From Clostridiales bacterium (GTDB taxonomy: Bacteria; Bacillota; Clostridia; Lachnospirales; WQUN01): a DNA stretch of 64,000 bases. Where the stretch lies: NCBI GenBank assembly GCA_031263155.1, contig JAISGK010000078.1, forward strand, positions 1-64,000, read 5' to 3'. The position numbers and the translations under genes are program-made. Below, piece after piece: positions 1-8,687 of this stretch. The notes beneath the pieces were generated by a model, which saw nothing but the letters and a program-made list of their open reading frames with translations, was not told where the DNA came from and searched no databases. The stretch's first letter is position 1, and each line of letters begins with the position of its first letter.

Positions 1-1115
1 TTATCAAACAATTGGAATCCGTGGACGTATTTAGGCGTTTGATTTGCTTTGCGAATACCGCCTTTTAGGATAGTCGCCTTATGCAGTTGCCTGTTATGGC
101 GGCGCACAGCTTTTTGTTGATAGATACAATCAAGCGGTTTCGCCATTGGACTGTCTGTTATGCACCTCGCGTCAACGGCATGTGATTTTTGCAGTCTCGC
201 TGTTTCGCGGCGGCATTTTGTGATATATCCATGAGTTTCCATGACCTCAATGCCTGGGAACAACCTGCGTACACGCCCCATTAAGGTCTTGCGCGTGATC
301 CCCATAAACGTCGCGTCTCTCATTGAGTACGGTTTACGGAGTGTTTCTGGCAGAAGCAGTTTGCCCTCGTGATATTTCGTGTGGCAGCGCCTACAGAGCG
401 TAATAAGGTTATTTGGAGCGTTGCCGCCTGTCTTGCGGCTTTCGAGATGGTGAACGTGGAATTTTACTTTTACGCCATTCTGTGTATCCCCATGTTTACT
501 GCCGCATACCCTGCATCTATATCCATCGCGGTGGAATATGTACTGTCGAGTATTGTACTCGTCGTACTGCTCGCCCAGTTGATAGTCAGCGCCTACGGGC
601 AGTGGTTTACCTTCAAGCATTGCTTTGAGACGTTGAGTGTCAAACTCCGCTGTCTCAATAATTATCTTTGTGATTGGAAGCAAATTGCATACCGTTTTGA
701 TTAACTGGATATGCGTATTGATTTTTTGTTCGATTGAGGGCGCAAGCCATCCTTTGTGTTTAGCGCGAATACGGTTATTAAATCTTGGAGCACGATATCT
801 GGTTTTACGGTTGCGGCGCGCTCTGCGGAACTCGCGGCGCGCAGACAGATTTTTTGTTACGTCCGCGCGTAGTTTACATTCTGCGGCGTAGAGTTCTTTT
901 GTTTCCGTTGTCGTTGAGACACCAACTGTTTTGCTGCCGGCGTCGATGCCGAGTGTAACAGGCTGGGTTATGTCTTCAGTGTCATAAGCCAGCTGGATTG
1001 TGAATGGTGTCCGGCGAACTACTTTAGCCTGCCCGCGTTCAAGCAGACGCCTAACGCGTCCATGCCTGGCCGTCGGCATAATGGGTATTCCTTCTTTGTT
1101 TAATACATATACCAT
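1..1115 (-). CDS. iscB: IscB RNA-guided nuclease (partial, 3' end off the window)
   Basis: OMEGA-family nickase/nuclease of IS200/IS605-type elements, the ancestor group of Cas9. I translated 371 codons from ATG 1113-1115 with GAGGT five bases upstream; the frame is still open at base 1. Domains in order: N-terminal PLMP-type segment (IPIMP at residues 10-14, then RVRRLLERGQAKVV), RuvC-I with GIDAGSK (Asp58), arginine-rich bridge helix at about 92-115, RuvC-II IIIETAEF (Glu154), HNH domain with CRVC (201-204), HVHH (220-223) and CRRC (241-244), RuvC-III HAVDA (His312, Asp315), and the start of the C-terminal target-interaction region. All catalytic residues are present, so the visible part looks functional. 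Family length is usually 400-500 residues, so only the C-terminus should be missing. No TnpA transposase is visible. Several spurious plus-strand frames overlap it. Confidence 0.93.
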   Translation of the reverse strand, partial: MVYVLNKEGIPIMPTARHGRVRRLLERGQAKVVRRTPFTIQLAYDTEDITQPVTLGIDAGSKTVGVSTTTETKELYAAECKLRADVTKNLSARREFRRARRNRKTRYRAPRFNNRIRAKHKGWLAPSIEQKINTHIQLIKTVCNLLPITKIIIETAEFDTQRLKAMLEGKPLPVGADYQLGEQYDEYNTRQYIFHRDGYRCRVCGSKHGDTQNGVKVKFHVHHLESRKTGGNAPNNLITLCRRCHTKYHEGKLLLPETLRKPYSMRDATFMGITRKTLMGRVRRLFPGIEVMETHGYITKCRRETARLQKSHAVDARCITDSPMAKPLDCIYQQKAVRRHNRQLHKATILKGGIRKANQTPKYVHGFQLFD

Positions 1116-1400
1116 TGTGTACCTCTATCTGTGGCGTGAGCCGCGTAACGCGCCGTTTCGCTCTGGAAGTTATGGCTGACGGCGTTGATTGCCCTTACCC
1201 AATGTTGCCCGAGGTTTCAAACGCAAGTAACACCGTTCCTACCCATCAGAACTTTTAATTACTTGCCGCAGCGCCGCAGACTAGGACATACATCTGCGGG
1301 TGCCTATACATTCTCAGGTAACGTAGTCCCTATGGGACTGAGGGTAGTCAGCGAGGGTTTTGTATGGAAGCTGTTGCTTCCTTTCAAGCTCCTAGCTTTA
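1116..1400 (-). ncRNA. HEARO / omega-RNA-like leader of IscB
   Basis: IscB proteins use a structured RNA encoded directly upstream of their gene (the HEARO motif), with the guide at the RNA 5' end. This 285-base stretch upstream of iscB lacks a convincing gene and is rich in hairpins. Read on the minus strand these are GGAAGC/GCTTCC (about 1367-1382), AGTCCC/GGGACT nested in a CTCAG/CTGAG stem (about 1313-1342), and CGCAGA/TCTGCG (about 1274-1298). A GGCG...CGCC stem lies close to the start codon (about 1134-1156). Position, size and structure fit. The exact 5' boundary, and therefore the guide, is uncertain: about 1390-1410. No covariance search was possible. Confidence 0.6.
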
Positions 1401-1401
1401 G

Positions 1402-3441
1402 CTATGGGGTCGTTGATATATTTCCTCCCGCTGTTATATCTTTGGTTTTTAATATTGCTATGTTTCTTGCCTCGTCTTCATAGACAATGCTGAATGTGTC
1501 GCGCATAAGCTGCACATTGGCCGCCGTAAAATTGCTCGTAGTCAGAAAATCCGAATCTATAAGGATGTAAGAAATGTTGTTTTCTTTTAACATTTTAAGC
1601 AGGGTGTCGGGGTCATCTTCGTTTATGATGTCGTTGAATATCTTTTCGCGCCCATAGGTATCATAGCCTCCTGACCACGCGTAGTAAGGCCAGCCAAAAA
1701 ACTCCATACGCCCGGCGAAGAACACGTCATGCGCGCCATGCCAATATGAGAAGAAAAGATCGTCAGGCTCAGTGTTATCTTTTATCCATGTTTGTAGATC
1801 GCTGTTTTGTGTGATAACGGCGCTTTTCATCTCGCCGTTAAGGCTGCCTATGGTAAACGTATCCACAACCCCGGTGATCGTGATAAAAAAGATGATAAAC
1901 AAGCCAGTAATAACTGACAGCGTGTCCCGTTTGCTCGTATCGCTTGGCTTTATAAGTTCGACGACACAGTAGGCGGCAAAAATATTCAGCATTGCTATGG
2001 AGATCATGAGGAACTTGTGGTTAACGGTTATATCCGTCGTTAACGATACAGTGAACGTGATGATAAATGGCATGGCGAACATCACGAAATAGACGGCAAA
2101 TTTTTTTAGGTTCATCAGCAAGCCAAACACGCAGCAGATAAGGGTGATGCCTGTAAGAGCGAGAATGTATGCCCATACGCCTTGCAATGATTTGTCTTCC
2201 GCGATAAAGCCCCACTGAAAGGATGGACGCGCAAGCTCGACGCCGGCGGCGAAGAAATTTGTCTCCACCCGCGCAAGTACATAGGCTATGGCGGCGGTAA
2301 TGGCGTATTCTAGCTTATGCAACGAGAACAAGCCCAACACGGCAAGCATCGCCATAAGAGCGATTAGCGCCGATCCATGAAAGTAGGCCAAGCCGCCGGC
2401 CAGCAGACCAAGGCCAACGGCGCGCCGCCAACTCTCAGGCAGCCATGCCTCGCGCGAAAAAAAGAGGCGGCAGCGCGGCGCGTAAAACAGCGGCAGCATG
2501 ATCAGTACGCCTATAAGCGCTATGTTTATACCCAGCGCGAGATGCCGCTGGTTGGTATATACATTTAGATTCCACAGCCCCCAGCCCTCGTTGGGGGTAT
2601 AGTCTAAAAACGCGTCGGGCTTTATTATTCTATTTATCAATTCCATAAAGGTGGTCGGCAGGGGTTCAATCAAATAGCGTATGCCGCTAAACGAGCTGCG
2701 AAACAAAAAGAACAAAACAGTAAGCATGCCCACCGCGCGCCGGTTGGTGATGATAACCGCCAATACGTACAACAACATAAGCGTGCCGATAAGCAGTAAT
2801 ATACTCACAGCGTTGAAGCCGATTACCATATCAATGCCCAAATACTCCAGGCAGCCTATGAAGAACTGATACATGAAGTGATAACGAATTGTACCGTCTG
2901 GAAAGTGCGGAAACTGCGTTGGGAAATTTTGCCCCAGCGAGAACGAGCGTATGAGCGCGGTGTGAACGGAAAAGTCGCTGAACACCGTATAGCCCATGTG
3001 ATATACGCCGCCTTTTATAAAAAACGTGTAGATCATGAGCCAGATAATGAGCGCGCATACGGGCGCAAAAAAGATATACAGCCAAATGTTATATCTAAAT
3101 GTCACGATAAAATCATTTATGAGATTTTTAAGCGTAATGAACCTTGGTTTTGTCAGCGCGTATAGGGCGATAATGGCGGCCGACACCGCCAAGCCTCCAA
3201 TACAGCCAAAGAACATGGGGTCGTCCGCGTTACGGAAAATATACGCGCCGACATACATAACCCACCCTACAACTATGATGCCTACGCAAAATGACGCAGG
3301 CACAACGACAAACCATAAAGGAAACGGGATCTTGCCGTTGGGAGAGGCCAGATAATCGAACCAAAATAGGCGGCAAAAGCAGAATTGTATAACGACGTAC
3401 CCCGCGCACACGCACAGTAGTAATAACAGAATCGCAAGCAT
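1402..3441 (-). CDS. Polytopic membrane protein, GT-C glycosyltransferase-like
   Basis: About 679 residues with a dozen or more hydrophobic segments from the N-terminus to about residue 520, then a soluble C-terminal region of about 140 residues. An acidic motif, FSDFSVHTALIRS, in the first large loop followed by FPHFPDGTIRYHF resembles the catalytic loop of GT-C glycosyltransferases that use lipid-linked sugars. The tail (DLFFSYWHGAHDVFFAGR and ISYILIDSDF) resembles the exposed domains of YfhO/dolichyl-mannosyltransferase-like proteins. Substrate unknown. I start at ATG 3439-3441 because GGGAG lies nine bases upstream; a GTG 24 bases earlier has no ribosome site. The stop codon lies at the presumed edge of the IscB element, so the last residues (GGNISTTP) may come from the insertion. 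Confidence 0.75.
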   Translation of the reverse strand: MLAILLLLLCVCAGYVVIQFCFCRLFWFDYLASPNGKIPFPLWFVVVPASFCVGIIVVGWVMYVGAYIFRNADDPMFFGCIGGLAVSAAIIALYALTKPRFITLKNLINDFIVTFRYNIWLYIFFAPVCALIIWLMIYTFFIKGGVYHMGYTVFSDFSVHTALIRSFSLGQNFPTQFPHFPDGTIRYHFMYQFFIGCLEYLGIDMVIGFNAVSILLLIGTLMLLYVLAVIITNRRAVGMLTVLFFLFRSSFSGIRYLIEPLPTTFMELINRIIKPDAFLDYTPNEGWGLWNLNVYTNQRHLALGINIALIGVLIMLPLFYAPRCRLFFSREAWLPESWRRAVGLGLLAGGLAYFHGSALIALMAMLAVLGLFSLHKLEYAITAAIAYVLARVETNFFAAGVELARPSFQWGFIAEDKSLQGVWAYILALTGITLICCVFGLLMNLKKFAVYFVMFAMPFIITFTVSLTTDITVNHKFLMISIAMLNIFAAYCVVELIKPSDTSKRDTLSVITGLFIIFFITITGVVDTFTIGSLNGEMKSAVITQNSDLQTWIKDNTEPDDLFFSYWHGAHDVFFAGRMEFFGWPYYAWSGGYDTYGREKIFNDIINEDDPDTLLKMLKENNISYILIDSDFLTTSNFTAANVQLMRDTFSIVYEDEARNIAILKTKDITAGGNISTTP

Positions 3442-3836
3442 TTGTTCGATCTCCCAAAATATCACAATTTTTCATATTATGTGAAAAATTCGCGTGAATT
3501 ATTAACTTATTTTGTGTTGTTTTGTAAATTCATCAAACGGCGCGACCGCCAATATTGGCCCCCCTACATATTTGGGGCGCAGAGGGCCAACCTTGCTAAA
3601 GGCTCGCGAATAGGCTACAGTCTAACATACATCCGCTGTTAATGAGTAGATCCATTTTGTGGAATACGGAGCGGCTCAATCACCGCCCCATTATAACATA
3701 ACACGGATGTGGCATAAATGTAATGTTTAAAAAGAGCAATTCTATGTTGCTTTTTACCATGGAAACAATTAATATAAAAAACGGGGATATCTGAACAATC
3801 GCGGGGCAATATATTTTAAGTAAGGGAGGTTATTTT
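3442..3836. other. Intergenic region with hairpins
   Basis: Divergent region between the membrane protein and the secreted protein, with no supported gene. TTGGCC 3555-3560 and GGGCCAA 3584-3590 can pair. TAAAAAGAGCAA 3728-3739 pairs with TTGCTTTTTA 3747-3756 and has a T- or A-run on either strand, so it could terminate or attenuate transcription. GGGAGG at about 3825 is the ribosome site of the next gene. I could not assign a promoter. Confidence 0.4.
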
Positions 3837-5213
3837 ATGTTCCACAAGAGTAAGTTAGCCATACTGCTGGCGGCTGTCATAGCTTTTACATCGGTGTTTT
3901 ACGTTGCCAGGCAGGACACACATGCGGCGGCTGTAACTACAGCTCAACCCGTGTTTACTATTTACGTAGCAGGCAAGTTACTTAAGCCCGATCAACCGCC
4001 GCTGCTTGTGAATGACCGCCTGTTGGTACCTGTGCGGCTCATAGCAGACGCTCTGGGCGCCACAGGCGACTGGAACGGCAGCACTCAAACCAGCACTTTG
4101 AGTTTGGGCAACACCCGGTTGGATGTCACCATAGGCAAAAATGTTATAATCAAAACTACTCGCAACGCCGATGGCACTGTCGGTACAACTACCATTAATT
4201 TAGACGCCCCCGCACAGCTTATTGGCAACCGTAACATGGTGCCACTGCGAGCTGTGTCTGAAGGTTTTAACTGCAATGTCGCCTGGACACAGGAAACACG
4301 AACGGTTGTTGTAACCCCGTTGCAGCCGACTGTCACGCCTACGCCCACAGCGACGCCCACCCCCGCCATTAACGCCGCGTTCGCGAAGACAGCCAATTTT
4401 GAAGTGACGGATTACAGCCGTATGCAAACGGAATACAACTACGGCAACTCCGCTATTGTATGGTACTTCGATTCATCAGACGCCACGGCCATAAGCCAAG
4501 TGTCCGCGATAAAGCAAGCCGCCGCGACAGTAAGCTCTACGGTAGGCTACACGGTAAAAGTATACGGTATTGATACCAGAACCTCAAGATATCCTGAGCA
4601 AAACACGTGGATATGGAAATACGTAAGCACGACCACGTCCGCTCCGACGCTTATTTTTATGTATGATCAAACAAAGATAAAGGCCGTAACCACATGGAGC
4701 GATCAAAGCCAATTAGTTACGCACATGACAGACTGGTTTAGGGGATACTACTCGACTACTACGGGCACCCCTACCCCCACGCCCAGAGCCAGCGGTACTG
4801 TGACGCCTACCCCGTTGCCGGATGCTCTCTTCGATGATGTCAGTAACATGAAGTATACAAGAAAGAGTACAATCCAAAATGCGTTTGAGGACGACAACGC
4901 GTTTATCTTTGTGTACTACGATTCCAGCCGTTCTATAGACGATGTGGCTTACAATGTTATTGCCGATGCCGCTTATAGTTTCGCCTATGAGGTATATTAC
5001 TTTGACGCTGTGAAAGAAAACACCAGCTCTTGGTTCGGCACAGGTGAGTATAACAGAGAAAGCCGCATACCAAACCCGAGTGTGTTCTTCGTTGCGGATG
5101 GAGAAGTAATAGATGCGGTTGGCTCGTTCAATAATGATAATTCCAGCACTGTGCGCGAGTTGACCAATGATATGAGTGATTTCTACAACGACTACTACAG
5201 AAGCTGGTATTAA
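3837..5213 (+). CDS. Secreted copper-amine-oxidase-N / tandem thioredoxin-like protein
   Basis: 458 residues. Signal peptide 1-31 ending in THAAA. Residues 38-160 form a copper amine oxidase N-terminal-type (stalk) domain, with the typical VNDRLLVPVRLIADALGA and NRNMVPLRAVSEGF motifs; in Bacillota these usually anchor or present secreted proteins. A Pro/Thr linker (TPTPTATPTP) follows, then two homologous domains at about 183-305 and 332-458, separated by a second Pro/Thr linker. Each has a strand, DSS, helix, strand, and then a Pro in the cis-proline position (SAPTLIF; NPSVFF), as in thioredoxin folds. The CxxC is replaced by DSS in both copies, so no redox activity is expected. Ribosome site GGGAGG is seven bases upstream. 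Function unknown; the fold assignment is my inference. Confidence 0.75.
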   Translation: MFHKSKLAILLAAVIAFTSVFYVARQDTHAAAVTTAQPVFTIYVAGKLLKPDQPPLLVNDRLLVPVRLIADALGATGDWNGSTQTSTLSLGNTRLDVTIGKNVIIKTTRNADGTVGTTTINLDAPAQLIGNRNMVPLRAVSEGFNCNVAWTQETRTVVVTPLQPTVTPTPTATPTPAINAAFAKTANFEVTDYSRMQTEYNYGNSAIVWYFDSSDATAISQVSAIKQAAATVSSTVGYTVKVYGIDTRTSRYPEQNTWIWKYVSTTTSAPTLIFMYDQTKIKAVTTWSDQSQLVTHMTDWFRGYYSTTTGTPTPTPRASGTVTPTPLPDALFDDVSNMKYTRKSTIQNAFEDDNAFIFVYYDSSRSIDDVAYNVIADAAYSFAYEVYYFDAVKENTSSWFGTGEYNRESRIPNPSVFFVADGEVIDAVGSFNNDNSSTVRELTNDMSDFYNDYYRSWY

Positions 5214-5289
5214 GTTTTATTATAGGGATATTCCTTTTTTCATCAACAATTTTTCATCGACAAGGTTTGGGTATGTCGTATCGTGACCA

Positions 5290-5330
5290 GCAAAAAAACA
5301 TGATCGCCTGATGACGATCATGTTTTTTGC
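5290..5330. terminator. Bidirectional intrinsic terminator
   Basis: Arms 5290-5306 and 5315-5330 (core ACATGATCG/CGATCATGT) are flanked by an A-run and a T-run, so the hairpin works on both strands. It separates the convergent secreted-protein gene and rny. Confidence 0.85.
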
Positions 5331-5348
5331 TTTGATTACCAATTGTTT

Positions 5349-6893
5349 TTACTTAGCGTATTCAATCGCTCGCGTTTCACGTATGAGGTTTACTTTTATT
5401 TGCCCGGGATATTCCAACTCAGCTTCTATCTTTTTTGCCATGTCGCGCGCAAGCAGGGTAAGCTCCGCGTCACTAACTACCTCGGGTATAATTATTATAC
5501 GCAACTCACGGCCGGCTTGTATGGCAAACGACTTTTCAACACCTTGAAATTCGTCGGCTATACCTTCCAGCTTCTGCAAACGCTTCACATAAGCCTCAAG
5601 GGTCTCTCGCCGCGCTCCTGGCCGACTCGCGCTTATGGCGTCGGCGGACTGAACGATAATACTAATAATGTTTGTAGGCTCAACATCGCCGTGGTGAGAT
5701 TCTACGGCGTTGATAACAAGGTCGCTTTCGCGGTATTTCTTACATAACGCGGCGCCAATGCTAACATGCGTGCCTTCGAGATCGTGATCAACCGATTTGC
5801 CAATATCGTGCAGCAATCCCGCCCTTTTTGCCAGTGCTATGTCCGCGCCCAGTTCGCCTGCCATGAGACCGCATAGGTGCGACACCTCTATCGAATGTCT
5901 AAGGCAGTTTTGCCCATAGCTTGTTCTAAACTTCATTTTGCCCAACAGACGCACCAATTCGGGGTGAATCCCATGAACCCCCGTTTCGAACGTGGCGGCC
6001 TCGCCTTCTTCGCGTATCATAACCTCTACTTCTTTTTTCGCCTTTTCGACCATTTCTTCGATACGAGCGGGATGAACGCGTCCATCCAAAATAAGTTTTT
6101 CGAGAGTGATGCGCGCTATTTCGCGCCGCATGGGGTCGAAGCCACTCAATATGACCGCCTCGGGCGTGTCGTCTATAATAAGGTCTATGCCCGTGAGAGA
6201 TTCCAGCGTTCGGATATTGCGGCCTTCCCGGCCAATAATACGCCCTTTCATTTCATCATTGGGCAGTTGAACTACAGAAACGGTTGTTTCTGTTACATGG
6301 TCAACAGCGCAACGTTGAATAGCCTGAGTCACGATGTCTCTTGCGCGTTTATCAGCTTCTTGCTTGGCTCTGTTTTCGATTTCCTTAATCATTAAAGCCG
6401 ATTCAGTTTTAACCTCGCTCTCGATAGTGGCAAGCAAATATGCTTTGGCTTGCTCGCCCGTAAGGCCGCTAATGCGCTCTAGCTCCGCTTGTTGGCGTTC
6501 TACCAGTTTGTCGGCTTCCGCTTTGCGTAAATCCACTGTTGAGAGTTTCTTTTGCAATTGTTCGTCCTTGCGTTCTATTTGATCCGTTTTTCTGTCCAAA
6601 ACCTCTTCTTTTTGGATCAGACGTTTTTCAACGCGCTGCAACTCATTTCTACGCTCTTTTGCCTCTTTGTCCGCTTCATTTTTTGCCCGTATGCTTTCCT
6701 CTTTGGCCTCAAGCAGAATTTCTTTGCGTTGAGCCTCCGCAGACTTTTTCGCATCCGTCAAAAGATTTTCGACATAGGTTTCCGCTGAGCCAATTTTTGA
6801 TTCCGCCACTTTTTTTCTATAAAAAATACCGCCAAAAAAACTAACAAAGCAGCCCAAAATGATTGCAGCGATAGCAATTGCCGGGTGTATGAT
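5349..6893 (-). CDS. rny: Ribonuclease Y
   Basis: Membrane-anchored endoribonuclease that starts decay of most mRNAs in Bacillota. Order: N-terminal membrane helix ([18 protein letters not shown], then [14 protein letters not shown]), long charged coiled coil to about residue 195, KH domain ([15 protein letters not shown], about 216-267), HD domain with LLHDIGK (His/Asp at about 362-363) and a conserved C-terminal region. The only ordinary start in frame is TTG 6855-6857, which would cut the membrane helix in half and has no ribosome site. In-frame codons ATC (6891-6893) and ATA (6888-6890) lie 6 and 9 bases after a strong GGAGGAG, and an ATC start gives 514 residues, the usual length. An upstream in-frame TAG closes the frame. 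I therefore place the start at 6893. A SigA promoter lies upstream. Confidence 0.93.
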   Translation of the reverse strand: MIHPAIAIAAIILGCFVSFFGGIFYRKKVAESKIGSAETYVENLLTDAKKSAEAQRKEILLEAKEESIRAKNEADKEAKERRNELQRVEKRLIQKEEVLDRKTDQIERKDEQLQKKLSTVDLRKAEADKLVERQQAELERISGLTGEQAKAYLLATIESEVKTESALMIKEIENRAKQEADKRARDIVTQAIQRCAVDHVTETTVSVVQLPNDEMKGRIIGREGRNIRTLESLTGIDLIIDDTPEAVILSGFDPMRREIARITLEKLILDGRVHPARIEEMVEKAKKEVEVMIREEGEAATFETGVHGIHPELVRLLGKMKFRTSYGQNCLRHSIEVSHLCGLMAGELGADIALAKRAGLLHDIGKSVDHDLEGTHVSIGAALCKKYRESDLVINAVESHHGDVEPTNIISIIVQSADAISASRPGARRETLEAYVKRLQKLEGIADEFQGVEKSFAIQAGRELRIIIIPEVVSDAELTLLARDMAKKIEAELEYPGQIKVNLIRETRAIEYAK

Positions 6894-6976
6894 ACTACAC
6901 TCCTCCTCATTTGACTATGCTGCCGACGCAAAGATAATGATTTGCTAACGCACATGTACTTTGCACCGTGCTTTGT

Positions 6977-7005
6977 ATTGTAACTTACTTTGTTTATCAT
7001 GTCAA
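6977..7005 (-). promoter_or_regulatory. SigA promoter of rny
   Basis: On the minus strand TTGACA (7005-7000), a 17-base spacer, then TACAAT (6982-6977). Predicted transcript start is near 6970, leaving a leader of about 75 bases before the GGAGGAG of rny. Confidence 0.75.
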
Positions 7006-7051
7006 CAAGTGTTCACAGCTTTTGCGGAAGAGTGAGACGCGCCGCTTATCC

Positions 7052-7663
7052 CTATGATCTAAGCAGTTTTTGCAATATGACAAAGGCGGCCGCGAGTCTG
7101 CCCGCTTTTATCATCGCTTCCGCGCCATCTGAGACGGCGGCTTGCGAGATTAATTGAGCGTTCACCATTTTTTTTAGTTTTTCCCACGCGTCCTTATTTT
7201 TCACATAATACAATGGGCAGGGCTGCCCTGTTATCTCTTCGTGCGTGAAAACCCTATCGGCTCCGAATCCATGCCTTTTGCAAATGTCTGCCAGCAATTC
7301 TGTGAGCCCGGCAATAGTATACTCAGTAAACCTCCCGCTTTCGTCATAATGGCACGCCTCTACCCCAAAATACGATCCATTGCCGGTTTTGGCGGCGTCT
7401 ATATATTTGCTGCTATAGGCCTCACCTACATGATTTGCCGCTTCATTTTCTGGCACGGTTCGAATAATTTCACCCTTTAGCCCGATAATATAATGTGTAG
7501 AAACATGATGTCCATTTGTTCCGCGCTCGTAAAAATCGCGTAGTTGCATGGCGGTTGCCCCCGGTGTTGTGCTGCCGTGTACGACTATGCCCTGGGGCAA
7601 GACGCTTCTTCCCGCACGGCCATGTCTTATGCCTTTTGTCAGCAATGCGTCTATGATTTTCAT
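7052..7663 (-). CDS. N-acetylmuramoyl-L-alanine amidase (Amidase_2 type)
   Basis: 203 residues. Resembles the T7-lysozyme/PGRP-type zinc amidases (such as CwlA and XlyA) that cut the bond between muramic acid and the stem peptide. Visible motifs: GIVVHGSTTPGA (first His ligand), STHYIIGLKGEIIRTVPENEAANHVG, and THEEITGQPCPLYYV near the end, where the second His and the Cys ligand lie; the usual CPG is CPL here. No signal peptide, as in phage-derived lytic amidases, so export would need a holin or another route. The C-terminal 35 residues (VSDGAEAMIKAGRLAAAFVI) are hydrophobic/amphipathic and might replace a wall-binding domain. Start ATG with AAAGGAGGG eight bases upstream. Stands alone, divergent from the lipoprotein gene. 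Confidence 0.8.
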   Translation of the reverse strand: MKIIDALLTKGIRHGRAGRSVLPQGIVVHGSTTPGATAMQLRDFYERGTNGHHVSTHYIIGLKGEIIRTVPENEAANHVGEAYSSKYIDAAKTGNGSYFGVEACHYDESGRFTEYTIAGLTELLADICKRHGFGADRVFTHEEITGQPCPLYYVKNKDAWEKLKKMVNAQLISQAAVSDGAEAMIKAGRLAAAFVILQKLLRS

Positions 7664-7725
7664 AGCCAGCCCTCCTTTTGTCCACTTACTATATGGTATG
7701 TGCCCTTAAAGTTGACCGTGTCTCA

Positions 7726-7754
7726 TTGACGTAAAAAGATTTTAATTATATAAT
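7726..7754 (+). promoter_or_regulatory. SigA promoter of the lipoprotein gene
   Basis: TTGACG (7726-7731), 17-base spacer, TATAAT (7749-7754), about 55 bases upstream of the ATG at 7810. Confidence 0.75.
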
Positions 7755-7809
7755 CCATGTCGAATGCATTTTACAGATTATTATTTTCATAATTTTTTGG
7801 GAGGAAGAC

Positions 7810-8640
7810 ATGAAAAAGAACATGAAAAAGATTATCTTGCCTTTGTTGTTAGTCCTTTTACTGCTATCAACAGCCTGCGGCGCGCAGAATAATATTGCGC
7901 AGATTAGCTCCGCGTCTCCAAGCGATTCATATACGCCGCAGTCAAGCCCTATTGTTGACGAAGACATACATCAAGAGCCGGTCGAGTGGCCTACTGAATC
8001 GTATAACCCCGTGTTTGGTGAGAACATTACCACCAAATTTGAGCTGACCGCGACTCAGCAACAGCTGTATGACACCTATATAAAAGATTTTAGCTTCTCC
8101 ACAACTATATTTGCTGACGCCGACCCGATAGACATTGCCGCTGTGTTTATAGAATGTGGCGTTAATGGATTATGGGAAGGGGAGTATAATCTATTTTGTT
8201 TTAATGGCGAACCCTTGACACGAGCCGACTACAAGGCGGAGAACGATGCGGACCTGGCTACGCTTGATCTGCGCTCACGCCGCGATATGGCAAGTCTTGT
8301 TTTCCCGTTTATTAACGAGGGCGCCTTTGTAGATAACAGCGACGGCACGGGATATATTGATACTCAAACGCTGGACCCCGGTGACATCGAAAGCGGCGCG
8401 CGTATTGGCATGAATATAAATATGACCAAGGTAGATGGTGTGTGGAAGGTTAATCAATCTGGCATGGTTGATTATGACTATGAGGATATCGTTCAGCCAC
8501 CCGCGCCCGATATCGATTCTTCCGAGACGGATCTCCCCGAGGCAGGGTCTGCCGATACGGAGTCTACCAGTACAGAATCCGCTGATTCAGAATCTGCCAG
8601 TGCGGAGTCTGCCGCTGCGCCGTCAGGGAGCTCAGAATAG
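7810..8640 (+). CDS. Lipoprotein of unknown function
   Basis: 276 residues. Lys-rich N-terminus, hydrophobic stretch and lipobox-like LLSTAC, so the Cys (residue 23) is probably lipidated and the protein is held on the outer face of the membrane. A Ser/Pro-rich spacer precedes a globular part of about 140 residues (around 60-220) with FSTTIFADADPIDIAAVFIECG and a conserved-looking Trp-rich end, KVDGVWKVNQSG. The last 40 residues are a low-complexity Ser/Glu/Ala tail made of short ES(A/T) repeats. I do not recognise the globular domain. Ribosome site GGGAGGA is seven bases upstream, and the gene has its own SigA promoter. Confidence 0.75.
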   Translation: MKKNMKKIILPLLLVLLLLSTACGAQNNIAQISSASPSDSYTPQSSPIVDEDIHQEPVEWPTESYNPVFGENITTKFELTATQQQLYDTYIKDFSFSTTIFADADPIDIAAVFIECGVNGLWEGEYNLFCFNGEPLTRADYKAENDADLATLDLRSRRDMASLVFPFINEGAFVDNSDGTGYIDTQTLDPGDIESGARIGMNINMTKVDGVWKVNQSGMVDYDYEDIVQPPAPDIDSSETDLPEAGSADTESTSTESADSESASAESAAAPSGSSE

Positions 8641-8687
8641 TTAACGAATAATAATTTTTTGTTAAATATAATTGGGGGGAATTTAGC

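Noticed and set aside
369-891. Plus-strand frames of 71-111 residues
   Set aside because: They lie entirely opposite the iscB gene, lack ribosome sites and have no recognisable domains.
1185-1493. 102-residue plus-strand frame with a hydrophobic tail
   Set aside because: Overlaps the omega-RNA-like leader and the end of the membrane-protein gene; no ribosome site.
6758-7000. 80-residue minus-strand frame with an ATG overlapping the rny start
   Set aside because: Out of frame with rny and covers its promoter; the GGAGGAG site and membrane helix belong to rny.
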